Below are positions 16,107 through 25,256 of a DNA stretch of 64,000 nt, in pieces. The DNA comes from Arcobacter aquimarinus (GTDB lineage Bacteria; Campylobacterota; Campylobacteria; Campylobacterales; Arcobacteraceae), in NCBI RefSeq assembly GCF_013177635.1, contig NZ_CP030944.1, positions 620,001 to 684,000 of the forward strand, written 5' to 3'. A model generated the notes under the pieces. It saw nothing but the letters and a program-made list of their open reading frames with translations. It did no database searches and was not told the DNA's origin. How positions within the stretch are numbered: position 1 is the stretch's first letter; the number at the start of each line of letters is the position of its first letter. Both the position numbers and the translations under genes were made by a program.

Positions 16107-19100
16107 TAATTTGTGAGTTAAAGTATATAAAACAGGTAGATAAATTAGATTTAAAACTGTTCCCCATGCAAGTCCAAATCCAAGAGCAATGGCAATAGGT
16201 TGAAAAATTACAGCTTCTCCACTTGGAAATAAAATTAAAGATAACATTCCAACAACAGTTGTTACAGTTGTAATAATAATAGGTCTAAATCTTTTAGTTG
16301 CTCGTTGAAATATTTCATCCATAGTTTTTGCTTTTTTGAGGTAAGTCATCATAATAATTCCATCATTTATAACAACTCCTGCAAGTCCTAAAGCTCCAAT
16401 CATAGAAGGCATAGATAGATTCATTCCCATAACCTGATGACCTATTAAAACACCTAAAATTGAGAAAGGTATTACACTCATAACAATGAAAGTTTCTCTA
16501 AATGAATTAAATAAATAAAGCATAGAAAGCATTATTAAAACCAATGCAAGTGCTGTTGCTAAAAGCATATCTCTTCTCAAATCAGCATTTTTTTCAGCTT
16601 CACCCTTTAAAACTACTTTTACTCCACTTTGTTTGATTTCATCTAAAATTGGTTCTAATTTCTTTAAAGCTTCACTTGCTGTGATAATTTCAGGATTAAC
16701 GTTTGCAAAAACATAGAAGTTTTTTATTCCATTATCTTTTAGGAGTTGTTCAAAAGCTTTTAGAGTAGTTAGTTCTACAACTTCATATAAGTTTACAAAT
16801 GTTCCATCATTTAGAGGTATTTTTGTGTTTTTAAAAGCTTCAAAATCATCTTTTTGTAAAGATTTTATTTTTATATCAAGCATCTCTTCTTCATCAAAAG
16901 AGACAGCTTTCTTTTTTAGCAGATATAAATTTGAAAGATAATTCCCTATAAATGATTCTGTTAATCCTAATTGTTCTCCATAAGAGTTAATTTTTATTTT
17001 TATCTCTTCAATTCCAAATTTCAAAGAATTTGAAGATGATTTTATTCCTTGTATTTTTCCTATTTCTTCATCTAATCTTTCTATTGAATTTATAGCTTTT
17101 TGGTTATCTGCTGTTATGATTCCTATTTGAATATCTGATTTTACAGGTCCTACTCTTCTTTCTAAAACTTCCATTTCATCTAAATTAAACTTTGATTTAT
17201 AATCTTTTTCATTTATATAATCTTTTAATTTTTTTGAAATATCTTTTGAAGCTTCTTCTCTTGTTCTTCCTTCTTTATCATAATAAAAACTTAAATTTGG
17301 AGTAACATATTTATCTAATATATTCATCTCTTTTAATTTTTGAAGTTCAACAGTCATATACATGGCATAAGGAAAATTTTCTGTATTGTTACCCACATCT
17401 CTTCTAAATCCAGCAACTGAATTAACATTTTTTATATAAAATTCATCGCTTTTTTCCAATAAATCAGCTTCAATAGAACTTACTATTTCAAAGGCTTCTT
17501 CTAAAGTTGTATTTGCATTTGCTTTTAGTGTTATTTTTACATCCGTAGAATCAAATTGTGGAAACATTTGAAATCTTGAATCACTTATAAATTTAAAAGT
17601 TAGAATAGGTACAAGAATTAAAAAAATAGTAATAAAAGTTTTTTTCCAATTCATAAAAAAGTGAATAATTTTATTGTAAATATTATTTGCTTTTTCCCAA
17701 GAAGTTACTTTTGAACCTGTTTTTAGTGTGTGAGCTGCATGAATAGGAAGAAAAATAAATGATTCTATCAAAGAAGCAACAACTAAAGCACTAAGTGCTA
17801 TAGGAATTAGCTTCATAACTTCACCCATTGTTCCACTAATCATTAAAATTGGTAAAAAAGAAAATAGAGTTGTAAGAGAAGCTATAGTTACAGGTTTTAC
17901 CATCTCTTTAGCTCCCATAATTGCTGCTTCTTTGGGAGAAAAACCTTCTTCAATGTGTTGTTGGATATTTTCACTAACAACAATAGCATCATCAACAACA
18001 ATACCAATAGCAATTAAAACACCAACAAGTGAAATCATATTTATTGTATAACCAGATAGATACATATAAACAGCTGCAATTACAAATGAAGTTGGAATAC
18101 CAACTGCTATAATAAATGACATTCTAGCATTTATTAAAAGAGCTACTAAAATAGTAATTAATATGATTCCTAATAAAATATTTGAAGTTACAACATTTAA
18201 TCTATCTATAATTCTTTCACTATTATCATCAGCAATTGATATATCTATATCAGGATTGTTTTTTTGAATTTGTGGAAGCATCTTTTTGATATTTTCAACT
18301 ATTTTAATAGCATCTGCACTATCAGCTTGAACAATTTCTAAAGATAGCGCATTTTTTCCATTAAAAGAGTAAAGAGTTGATGATTCTTCATATGTTTTTG
18401 AAATTAATGCTATATCTTTTAGATAGATAGCTTTTCCTGATATTTTTACTAAAGTATTTGCAAAATCTTCAGCATTTTTTGCTCCATTATAAGTGGAAAT
18501 GTAGTAGTGTTTTTTAGGGTCTTCAATTTTTCCAATTGGAAAAATATAAGAGAGATTTGAAATTACAGAAAAAACATCACTTTTATTTAAATTTAAAGCG
18601 TTTATTTTCTTTTCATCTAATAAAATCTCAAAATATTTATCTGAATCACCAAAAACGGTAATTTCATTTATTCCATTTATTGTTAAAAATTTGCTTTTTA
18701 AATCATCAGCAAAAGGTTTTAATTCATCAATTGAATATTTTTTTGAAGTAATAGAAACATCAACTAAAGACCTACTTCTATCTAGCGTATTAACAGAAGG
18801 TTCATCCATATCAGAGGGTAGATTTGATTTTATTAAAGTTATAGCATCTTTGATTTTATCAGCTTCAACATATTTGTTAAAGCCTTTTTTTAGCTCTATT
18901 ACAATAGTAAATCTTCCTGGACTAATAATCGTAGACATTGTGTCAATAGAATCAAAATTTTTGATTTTATCTTCTATTTCAGCAACAGCCATTTTATCTA
19001 AAATATCAACACTAGCACCACTATAAGCACCTCTTATTGAAATCATATCTAAATCAAAATTTGGGAAAATCTCTTTAGGCGTTTTTGTATAAGACCAAAT

Positions 19101-19181
19101 TCCAATGGCAAAAACTAAAATAAATAGAGTGTAATTCATACGAGAATTTTCAACGAAAAATCTTAAAATTCTTTCAAACAT
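16083..19181 (-). CDS. RND superfamily efflux transporter (AcrB/HAE-type)
   Basis: The protein of about 1032 residues has the RND plan: one N-terminal membrane helix, a large periplasmic loop, a block of helices containing GIVVDDAIVVSENIQ (motif A-like with the proton-relay aspartates), a second periplasmic loop and a final helix block with GLAGVVINDGIIMM. The ATG at 19181 fits better than one at 19211 because AAAAGGG lies just before it. No membrane-fusion or outer-membrane partner gene is adjacent, so it either uses distant partners or acts alone. Substrates are unknown. Confidence 0.9.
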   Translation of the reverse strand: MFERILRFFVENSRMNYTLFILVFAIGIWSYTKTPKEIFPNFDLDMISIRGAYSGASVDILDKMAVAEIEDKIKNFDSIDTMSTIISPGRFTIVIELKKGFNKYVEADKIKDAITLIKSNLPSDMDEPSVNTLDRSRSLVDVSITSKKYSIDELKPFADDLKSKFLTINGINEITVFGDSDKYFEILLDEKKINALNLNKSDVFSVISNLSYIFPIGKIEDPKKHYYISTYNGAKNAEDFANTLVKISGKAIYLKDIALISKTYEESSTLYSFNGKNALSLEIVQADSADAIKIVENIKKMLPQIQKNNPDIDISIADDNSERIIDRLNVVTSNILLGIILITILVALLINARMSFIIAVGIPTSFVIAAVYMYLSGYTINMISLVGVLIAIGIVVDDAIVVSENIQQHIEEGFSPKEAAIMGAKEMVKPVTIASLTTLFSFLPILMISGTMGEVMKLIPIALSALVVASLIESFIFLPIHAAHTLKTGSKVTSWEKANNIYNKIIHFFMNWKKTFITIFLILVPILTFKFISDSRFQMFPQFDSTDVKITLKANANTTLEEAFEIVSSIEADLLEKSDEFYIKNVNSVAGFRRDVGNNTENFPYAMYMTVELQKLKEMNILDKYVTPNLSFYYDKEGRTREEASKDISKKLKDYINEKDYKSKFNLDEMEVLERRVGPVKSDIQIGIITADNQKAINSIERLDEEIGKIQGIKSSSNSLKFGIEEIKIKINSYGEQLGLTESFIGNYLSNLYLLKKKAVSFDEEEMLDIKIKSLQKDDFEAFKNTKIPLNDGTFVNLYEVVELTTLKAFEQLLKDNGIKNFYVFANVNPEIITASEALKKLEPILDEIKQSGVKVVLKGEAEKNADLRRDMLLATALALVLIMLSMLYLFNSFRETFIVMSVIPFSILGVLIGHQVMGMNLSMPSMIGALGLAGVVINDGIIMMTYLKKAKTMDEIFQRATKRFRPIIITTVTTVVGMLSLILFPSGEAVIFQPIAIALGFGLAWGTVLNLIYLPVLYTLTHKLRKVPKEN

Positions 19182-19253
19182 TAAATCCCTTTTGTAAAAT
19201 AAAAAAAGCATTATAGTTTACAAATATTAATAAGATGTTAATATTTATTTATA

Positions 19254-19296
19254 AAAAATAGATGTGGATGAATTAAATTATCTACATCTATTTTTG
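19254..19296 (-). terminator. Terminator of the ect operon
   Basis: A stem of about 15 bp (one G-T pair) around the minus-strand arms AAAAATAGATGTAGA and TCCACATCTATTTTT ends in a T run, just after ectD. Confidence 0.85.
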
Positions 19297-19343
19297 ATAG
19301 ATTTATATTTAATTGAATAGTAAATAAAATTTACATATCTTTA

Positions 19344-20243
19344 TTAAGCTATTTCTTTACTTGCTTTTAGTGGTTTGAAGTTTTTAAGAGATAAAAAAGC
19401 AGCTCTTGGTTTTTTTGAAGCAAAAGGTTTAACAGGTATATTTTTTACACTGTTATAAACAAAAAAGATATTTGTTCTATCATTTGGAGAAATATTATCA
19501 CTACTTCCGTGTAAAATATTTCCATCATGTAATACTAAAGTTCCAGCTTTTCCTAATGCAGAAACTAATTTATCACCTTTTGAAAGCTCTTTTATAGCAT
19601 TAATACTTGGAACTCCATACTCTTGTTTTTTTAATGATTTTTTATAGTTATCTTTTGGTGTAACACCTTGACAAGATACAAACTTTTTATGACTCTCTTT
19701 GATTAGATATAAAGGACCATTAAATTCTGTATTATCGCTTAGCATTAACCAAGCTGATAAACATCTACAATTTGGCATTCCATCTTCACTATGCCATGTT
19801 TCAAAATCGCTATGCCATGGAAAAGATTTTCCTTGATATGCTCTTTTTATATTTATTCTTCCATGATGAATATAAACATCACTTCCTAAAATTTGTTTTA
19901 CTTTATCTAAAATTCGAGAATCTTTTGATAATTTTTTATAAATTTCACTAAAAAGATGTTGATTAAATATTGTTCTTATTTTATTGCTATTTGGTTCACT
20001 TATGAACTCTTCATTTTTTCTTAGTTTTTCATTTAATTCTAATACTTTTAATTCTTGTGCGAATTTTTTTACCTCTTTTTGTGAAAAAACATTTGGAATT
20101 ATTATAAATCCATCTTTTTCGTATAATTCTAGTTCTTTATCATTTAATGAATATTTACCAATTTTTTCTTTTGAATAAACTACTTTATCAACTCTTTTAA
20201 TAATTTTTTCTTCTTTTGTTCTTGATGGGTACAAATCTTTCAT
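19344..20243 (-). CDS. ectD: Ectoine hydroxylase
   Basis: EctD converts ectoine to 5-hydroxyectoine using oxygen and 2-oxoglutarate. The Fe(II) site reads H144-x-D146 (FPWHSDFETWH) and H245 (LHGSSDN), with R257 (SPNDRTN) to bind 2-oxoglutarate. The FPWHSDFETWH segment is highly characteristic of EctD. The length of 299 residues is usual. It is the last gene of ectABCD, 9 bases after ectC, and a terminator follows. Confidence 0.95.
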   Translation of the reverse strand: MKDLYPSRTKEEKIIKRVDKVVYSKEKIGKYSLNDKELELYEKDGFIIIPNVFSQKEVKKFAQELKVLELNEKLRKNEEFISEPNSNKIRTIFNQHLFSEIYKKLSKDSRILDKVKQILGSDVYIHHGRINIKRAYQGKSFPWHSDFETWHSEDGMPNCRCLSAWLMLSDNTEFNGPLYLIKESHKKFVSCQGVTPKDNYKKSLKKQEYGVPSINAIKELSKGDKLVSALGKAGTLVLHDGNILHGSSDNISPNDRTNIFFVYNSVKNIPVKPFASKKPRAAFLSLKNFKPLKASKEIA

Positions 20244-20252
20244 TTTTATTCC

Positions 20253-20648
20253 TTAATCTTCTAATGGATAAACGCCATTTTCATCATGGTTTTCAGTTCC
20301 CTTAATTGGAGGATTAAAAACACAAATCAATCTCATATCAACATTTCCACCATATAAATAGTGTTCATCATGATTATTTAAAGCATACATAACTCCATCA
20401 TAAATATCATGAATTTCCCCTGTTTTTAAGTCTTCTATTTTTCCATCACCTGCTACACAATAAACAGCTTCAAGGTGATTTTGATAATGTATGTGAGTTT
20501 TTGTATGGGCTTTTATGATTGTTTCATGAAAAGAGAATCCCATTGCATCACCTTTTAAAAGCATTCTTCTACTAACCCATTGATTATCTTTTGCAAATAC
20601 TTCTTTTGAAGTTCCAATAACATCTTTTTTTATATCTCTTACTATCAT
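20253..20648 (-). CDS. ectC: Ectoine synthase
   Basis: EctC closes N-gamma-acetyl-diaminobutyrate to ectoine. The 131-residue cupin-fold protein starts MIVRDIKKDVIGT and carries GFSFHETII, KTHIHYQNHLEAVYC and LNNHDEHYLYGG, the conserved metal- and substrate-binding segments of EctC. The stop codon of ectB overlaps its ATG by one base (TAATG), so the two are translationally coupled. Confidence 0.97.
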   Translation of the reverse strand: MIVRDIKKDVIGTSKEVFAKDNQWVSRRMLLKGDAMGFSFHETIIKAHTKTHIHYQNHLEAVYCVAGDGKIEDLKTGEIHDIYDGVMYALNNHDEHYLYGGNVDMRLICVFNPPIKGTENHDENGVYPLED

Positions 20649-21928
20649 TAAAATTCACCTTTTAAATTATTTTTTCTTTCAATAATTAATCTATCAACAG
20701 CATTTTCAAATCTTTTAAGTCCTTCAATAAGTAACTCTTCATCTATTAACAATGGTGGTAAAAATTTTACAACTTGGCTTTCACTACCACAAGTTTCTAC
20801 TATTAATCCTTCTTGAAAAGCATACGCTGAAATATCACTTGCCATTGATTTATCATTTTTTATTTCAAAACCATAAGCTAATCCTCTTCCTCTTACTTCT
20901 ATTTCATAATCATCTTTATATTTTGCTGCAATTTTTTCTAAAGCTTCTTTTAAAATTTTTTCTTTATAAAAAACAGCTTTTGAGATATTGTCATTTTGCC
21001 AATAATGGTCTAATGAAACTTTTGAAGCAACAAATGCCAGATTATTTCCTCTAAAAGTTCCTGTATGTTCTCCTGGTTTCCATTGGTCTAAATGTGGCTT
21101 GAATAGTAAAAGTGCCATTGGTAAACCACCACCTATTGATTTTGATAAAGTTACCATATCAGGATTTATTCCTGCAAATTCAAAAGAAAAAAACTCTCCA
21201 CTTCTTCCATTTCCCACTTGAATATCATCAATAATTAATAAAATATCAAACTCTCTACAAATAGCTTCAAGTTCTTGTAACCACTCTTTCGAAGCTACAT
21301 TTATTCCACCTTCTCCTTGAATAGTTTCAAGTATAACAGCCGCTGGTAAATCAACACCACTACTTCCATCTTCTAAAAATTTTCTAAAATATGTAAGGGT
21401 ATTCATATCACCAAAATAGCCATCAAAAGGCATAAAAGTTGCATTTGTTCTACTTATATAACTCTCATCTCTATACTCATTATTTCCAGTAACTGCTAGT
21501 GAGCCTTGAGAAAGTCCATGATAACCATTTGTAAATGCAACAACATTACTTCTTCCTTTTACAAGTCGAGCTAGTTTAAGTGCCGTTTCAACAGCATTTG
21601 TTCCTGTGGGTCCTGTAAATTGAAGTTTATATTCAAGATTTCTTGGCTTTAAAATTAAGCTTTCAAAAGTTTGTAAGAACTCTTTTTTTGCAGTTGTTGC
21701 CATATCTAAACCATGAACTATTCCATCTTCTTGTAGATATTCAATCAAAGCTTTACTTATATGTTCATTATTGTGTCCATAATTTAAAGTTCCAGCTCCT
21801 GCAAAAAAATCAATATATTCAACTCCTTGCTCATCTGTTAAAGTAGCGCCTTTTGCTTTTTTAAAAATTGTTGGAAAACTTCTTATATATCCTCTTACTT
21901 CTGATTCTAAATTTTCAAATATTCTCAT
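20648..21928 (-). CDS. ectB: Diaminobutyrate-2-oxoglutarate transaminase
   Basis: EctB makes L-2,4-diaminobutyrate from aspartate semialdehyde using glutamate. It is a class III PLP aminotransferase: GPTGTNAVE binds the phosphate, D234 (IIDDIQVGNG) contacts the pyridine nitrogen, and K263 (LSKSIGGG) would hold PLP. Length 426. It is flanked by ectA and ectC in the standard order. Confidence 0.96.
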   Translation of the reverse strand: MRIFENLESEVRGYIRSFPTIFKKAKGATLTDEQGVEYIDFFAGAGTLNYGHNNEHISKALIEYLQEDGIVHGLDMATTAKKEFLQTFESLILKPRNLEYKLQFTGPTGTNAVETALKLARLVKGRSNVVAFTNGYHGLSQGSLAVTGNNEYRDESYISRTNATFMPFDGYFGDMNTLTYFRKFLEDGSSGVDLPAAVILETIQGEGGINVASKEWLQELEAICREFDILLIIDDIQVGNGRSGEFFSFEFAGINPDMVTLSKSIGGGLPMALLLFKPHLDQWKPGEHTGTFRGNNLAFVASKVSLDHYWQNDNISKAVFYKEKILKEALEKIAAKYKDDYEIEVRGRGLAYGFEIKNDKSMASDISAYAFQEGLIVETCGSESQVVKFLPPLLIDEELLIEGLKRFENAVDRLIIERKNNLKGEF

Positions 21929-21938
21929 TTTTTACCTT

Positions 21939-22421
21939 TTATTTGTTGTTTATTGGTCCAATTAAATATTGGATTTCTTCTTCATGTGAATTTAAAAAAT
22001 CTTCTAAAGAAAAAGCAGTTTCATTTTCTATTTTTGTATTAAAATGATTTGCTAATTTCTCAAAAACTCTTTGAGATGGTTTGTTGCTAGGAGAAACAGT
22101 TGATAAAATATATTTAATATCTTTATTTGAATTAAATATATTCATAATAGTTTTAAAAGCTATATTTTGACCTCTAAATCTTTCATCAACAGCTACTTGC
22201 CATATAAAAAGAGTGTCATTTTTATTTGGGAGTAAATATCCTGAAACAAAACCTATTATTTCATTCTCAAAAGTTGCTACACTACAAGTTTTACTAAAAT
22301 GTGTACATTGTAATAAATAAAGATATTCAGAATTTAAATCTAAAACTCCACCTCTTTTTATTAAATTATAAATATCTTTTGCATTTTCTTTTAATGGTTT
22401 GGAAAATAAAATCTCATTCAT
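21939..22421 (-). CDS. ectA: Diaminobutyrate acetyltransferase
   Basis: EctA acetylates diaminobutyrate at the gamma-amino group. The 160-residue GNAT protein has the acetyl-CoA region VDERFRGQNIAFKTI and the helix SPSNKPSQRVFEKLA. It is the first gene of the operon, with a GGAG ribosome site. The leader and promoter contain three phased dyads. No ectoine-specific aspartokinase gene is attached to this operon. Confidence 0.93.
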   Translation of the reverse strand: MNEILFSKPLKENAKDIYNLIKRGGVLDLNSEYLYLLQCTHFSKTCSVATFENEIIGFVSGYLLPNKNDTLFIWQVAVDERFRGQNIAFKTIMNIFNSNKDIKYILSTVSPSNKPSQRVFEKLANHFNTKIENETAFSLEDFLNSHEEEIQYLIGPINNK

Positions 22422-22445
22422 TATGCTCCTTTTTTACTTATTTAT

Positions 22446-22504
22446 TGTAAATATTTTACATAAAATATGTAATTATATTACAAATAAGTTGTAAATTTAT
22501 AGCA
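22446..22504 (-). promoter_or_regulatory. ectA control region: three 22-bp-phased TGTAA-type dyads
   Basis: Two perfect 15-base dyads, TGTAAATATTTTACA (22446-22460) and TGTAATTATATTACA (22468-22482), have centres exactly 22 bases apart. A degenerate copy, TGTAAATTTATAGCA (22490-22504), lies a further 22 bases away. On the minus strand the third copy overlaps an extended -10 box (TGCTATAAA). The first two would lie in the early transcript region before the ectA ribosome site. Even helical phasing suggests cooperative binding by a regulator on one DNA face. Confidence 0.55.
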
Positions 22505-22602
22505 TATAAAAATTAAATGAAACTTAAAAATAGTTTAAAATAGTAAGAGATATTTATATATAGAGACTATAAAAAGGGCGTGTTTATTAAATTTTGTAAT
22601 TT

Positions 22603-22635
22603 ATTAAAAAGAAATTAAAAAGAAATTGAAAAGAA
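22603..22635. repeat. Three 11-base A-tract repeats upstream of the ectA promoter
   Basis: ATTAAAAAGAA occurs twice in tandem followed by ATTGAAAAGAA, directly after the MerR gene stop. Runs of A at about one-turn spacing usually bend DNA, so this may shape the ectA promoter. Confidence 0.65.
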
Positions 22636-22651
22636 GTGGAATAAGTGATAA

Positions 22652-22993
22652 TTAAAATGTATCTAGGTCTTGAATTTCATTTTCAGAGATATTTTCTAAT
22701 TTAGATTCAATTATTTCTAAAAAGGCATTTCTGTTTTGTTCATCCATATTTTCATTTATTATTTCTAGTATGTATTTAATACCATTAGCATTGATTTTTT
22801 TTATATTTGCAAGATAGTGTACAAAAGCAACTATTTTAACGTCATTAATAGAGTAAAGTTTTTTAATTTTATGATTTTTTTGAGGTAATAAACCTTTTTC
22901 TTCATACATTTTTAAAGTTCTAATTTTCGCACTTAAAAGTTCAGAAATGCTACTAAGAGGAAGTACATCTTTATCATTATTTAGTAAAGCCAT
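22652..22993 (-). CDS. MerR-type regulator
   Basis: The protein of about 113 residues has a winged-helix HTH of the MerR type (SISELLSAKIRTLKMYEEKGLLP, then KKLYSINDVKIVAFVHYL) with a short helical tail and no obvious metal-binding cysteines. The ATG at 22993 is chosen over a TTG at 22999 because AAAAGG sits 6 bases before it. It follows the peptidase gene by about 10 bases and so shares its transcript, and precedes ectA on the same strand. It may control either the cell-wall gene or the ect operon. Confidence 0.75.
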   Translation of the reverse strand: MALLNNDKDVLPLSSISELLSAKIRTLKMYEEKGLLPQKNHKIKKLYSINDVKIVAFVHYLANIKKINANGIKYILEIINENMDEQNRNAFLEIIESKLENISENEIQDLDTF

Positions 22994-23003
22994 TTTCAAC
23001 CTT

Positions 23004-24194
23004 TTATAATATATTTATTTCACTTTTATCTGTTGTTCTATCAAATTTAATTGGAAGACTTCTATTCTCATTTTTCATTTCAGCTTCAAATTTATTTATA
23101 ATATTTTGAGTATTTGCTAGGAAAGTTTTTTTATCTTTTGGATCTAATCCTTGTAATTTTGGTTTATTTATTACAGTTAGTGGATCAATAGCAGTACCAT
23201 TTCTATAAAGACCTAGATGTAGATGTGGACCTGAACTAAGACCTGTATTTCCAACATATCCTATATGTTCACCTTTTTTTATATTTTTACCTTGTCTAAC
23301 TCCTTTTGCAAAAGCATTTTGATGTGCATAAAGAGTTTTATAACCATTTTGATGATTTATAATAATAGTTTTACCATATCCACCTTTATTACCTACAAAT
23401 TCAATTCTTCCATCTCCCGCAGCATAGATGTTTCTTCCTGTTGGCGCTGCAAAATCTGTTCCTAAATGTGCTCTATATCGTTTTAGAACAGGATGCCATC
23501 TTTTATTTGTAAATACACTAGAGATTCTAGTATAAGAAAGGGGGATTTGAAAAAAATAAGTTTTTGTAAAACCTATACCTTTTTCATCATAATACTTATC
23601 ATCTTTTTGGTTTTTAAATCTATAATAAGGTTTCCCTGAAATTTGAACCATTGCTGATTTTAAATCAGGAAGACCATGAGGTCTTCCAAGATACGATTTT
23701 TGTGTATATTCTAAAGCTACAAAATCACCTTTTTGCATCTTTCTAAAATTTACACTATTATCTTGAAAAAGTGATTTTAGAATAGCAGCTAATGTAACAT
23801 CCCCTGTTGCTTTTAAAATATCATGAGATACAGATTCTGTAATTTGAATAGCAATTAATTCAGTCTTTTCAGTATAATTAATAGGAAGAGTTTGGAATTT
23901 ATATTCATTATTACTATCTTTATAAATGTGTAACTGAATATCATCAGATACTGGAATTAAAACTTGATTTAAACTTCCATCATCATCAGTATAAAGATAA
24001 AATCTCCCATCTGCTGTAATTTCAGAACAAAGCTCTTTATCCTCTTTTTCTAAATCAAAATATAATTTTTGTGAGATTTTGTGTTTATCTAAAAATGTTA
24101 AAAAACTCTCTCCTTTTGGCCAAAGAAGTTCTTCAACTTGTGCAGAATATAAAAAATTTATAAATATAATAATGGATAAAATAATTTTTTTCAT
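23004..24194 (-). CDS. M23 peptidoglycan endopeptidase, Csd3/Pgp3-type
   Basis: Signal peptide (about 1-18), an N-terminal regulatory and middle domain (about 20-230), then an M23 LytM domain (about 240-345) with zinc ligands H243 and D247 (RAHLGTDF) and H324/H326 (PHLHLGLY). The 396-residue plan matches Helicobacter Csd3/HdpA and Campylobacter Pgp3, which trim peptide cross-links and pentapeptides and shape the helical cell. It is divergent from an L,D-peptidase gene of the same pathway, which supports this assignment. Confidence 0.83.
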   Translation of the reverse strand: MKKIILSIIIFINFLYSAQVEELLWPKGESFLTFLDKHKISQKLYFDLEKEDKELCSEITADGRFYLYTDDDGSLNQVLIPVSDDIQLHIYKDSNNEYKFQTLPINYTEKTELIAIQITESVSHDILKATGDVTLAAILKSLFQDNSVNFRKMQKGDFVALEYTQKSYLGRPHGLPDLKSAMVQISGKPYYRFKNQKDDKYYDEKGIGFTKTYFFQIPLSYTRISSVFTNKRWHPVLKRYRAHLGTDFAAPTGRNIYAAGDGRIEFVGNKGGYGKTIIINHQNGYKTLYAHQNAFAKGVRQGKNIKKGEHIGYVGNTGLSSGPHLHLGLYRNGTAIDPLTVINKPKLQGLDPKDKKTFLANTQNIINKFEAEMKNENRSLPIKFDRTTDKSEINIL

Positions 24195-24261
24195 AGTTTT
24201 GTCACTTTTTTTATTAAATAATTAGGATGTGCATTGTACAATAGCGCAACTTAAAGATAAC

Positions 24262-25233
24262 ATGGAGAAGATATTGTTTAAAATTATAAGCCTATTAATA
24301 ATTGCTATCAATTTATTTGCAGTTGATTTAGTAAATATATATAGAGAACAAGGTATTAGTGGAGTTGAAAAAGAGTTAGAGAAAAGTCTAAGAGATATAA
24401 ATTATTGGAATAATTACTTAGAAAATAAAAATGTTGATTTTGGTTATTATGAAACAAAAAAATATGTTTTATTGACACAAAAAGAACAATTAGAAATTTC
24501 ATTATATGAGAAAGTTCAAGATGATTATAAATTAATTTTAAGAAATAATATTATTGTCGGAGAAGTTTTAGGAGATAAAGTTTTTGAAGGAGATAAAAAA
24601 ACTCCAGAGGGTGCTTATGAATTAATAGAAAAAAAACTTCAATTAGATCAATTTTATGGTCCGTTAGCTTTGGTTACAAATTATCCAAATACTTTTGATA
24701 AAAGTTTGAATAAAAATGGTTCAGGGATTTGGATTCATGGAATGCCTTTTAATGGTGATAGGGAAAAATTTACAAAAGGTTGCATAGCTTTAGATAATAA
24801 TGAGCTAGTTAATTTAGAAAATAGTATTGATTATACAAAAACAATATTATTAACAAGTCAAGATGAGTTTAAAAAAGCTACAAAAGATGAAATAGCTCTT
24901 ATTTTATCATTTATTTATAAATGGAAAGATGCTTGGAAATATTCAGATATAAATGAATATTTATCTTATTATTCTAAAGATTTTAAAAGAGCTGATAGAA
25001 CGGATTTTAATTTATTTAAAGAACAAAAAACAAGAATTTTTGCAAAAAATGAAACTAAAACTATAAATCTTTGGAATATTGATATTGCACCATATCCTAA
25101 CTCTTTAAATAAAAGAATGTTTAAAGTATTAATGGATGAAGAATATTTTAGTCCAACAGTTAAATTTTACGGAAAAAAAGAGTTGTTTTTAGAAATAATA
25201 AATAATCAAGTGCAAATTCTAACTGAAGATTAA
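24262..25233 (+). CDS. L,D-carboxypeptidase/transpeptidase, Csd6/Pgp2-type
   Basis: The ATG at 24262 is chosen because a TACAAT -10 box at 24237-24242 would place the upstream in-frame ATG (24229) before the promoter. A signal peptide (1-20) precedes a YkuD domain with H159-G160 (WIHGMP) and C174 (KGCIALDN), the catalytic histidine and cysteine. The last 100 residues form an NTF2-like domain (KWKDAWKYSDINEYLSYYS). This plan matches Csd6 and Pgp2, which cut tetrapeptides to tripeptides and set curved cell shape. Confidence 0.83.
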   Translation: MEKILFKIISLLIIAINLFAVDLVNIYREQGISGVEKELEKSLRDINYWNNYLENKNVDFGYYETKKYVLLTQKEQLEISLYEKVQDDYKLILRNNIIVGEVLGDKVFEGDKKTPEGAYELIEKKLQLDQFYGPLALVTNYPNTFDKSLNKNGSGIWIHGMPFNGDREKFTKGCIALDNNELVNLENSIDYTKTILLTSQDEFKKATKDEIALILSFIYKWKDAWKYSDINEYLSYYSKDFKRADRTDFNLFKEQKTRIFAKNETKTINLWNIDIAPYPNSLNKRMFKVLMDEEYFSPTVKFYGKKELFLEIINNQVQILTED

Positions 25234-25256
25234 AATAAAATTTAACTCTTTTTAGG

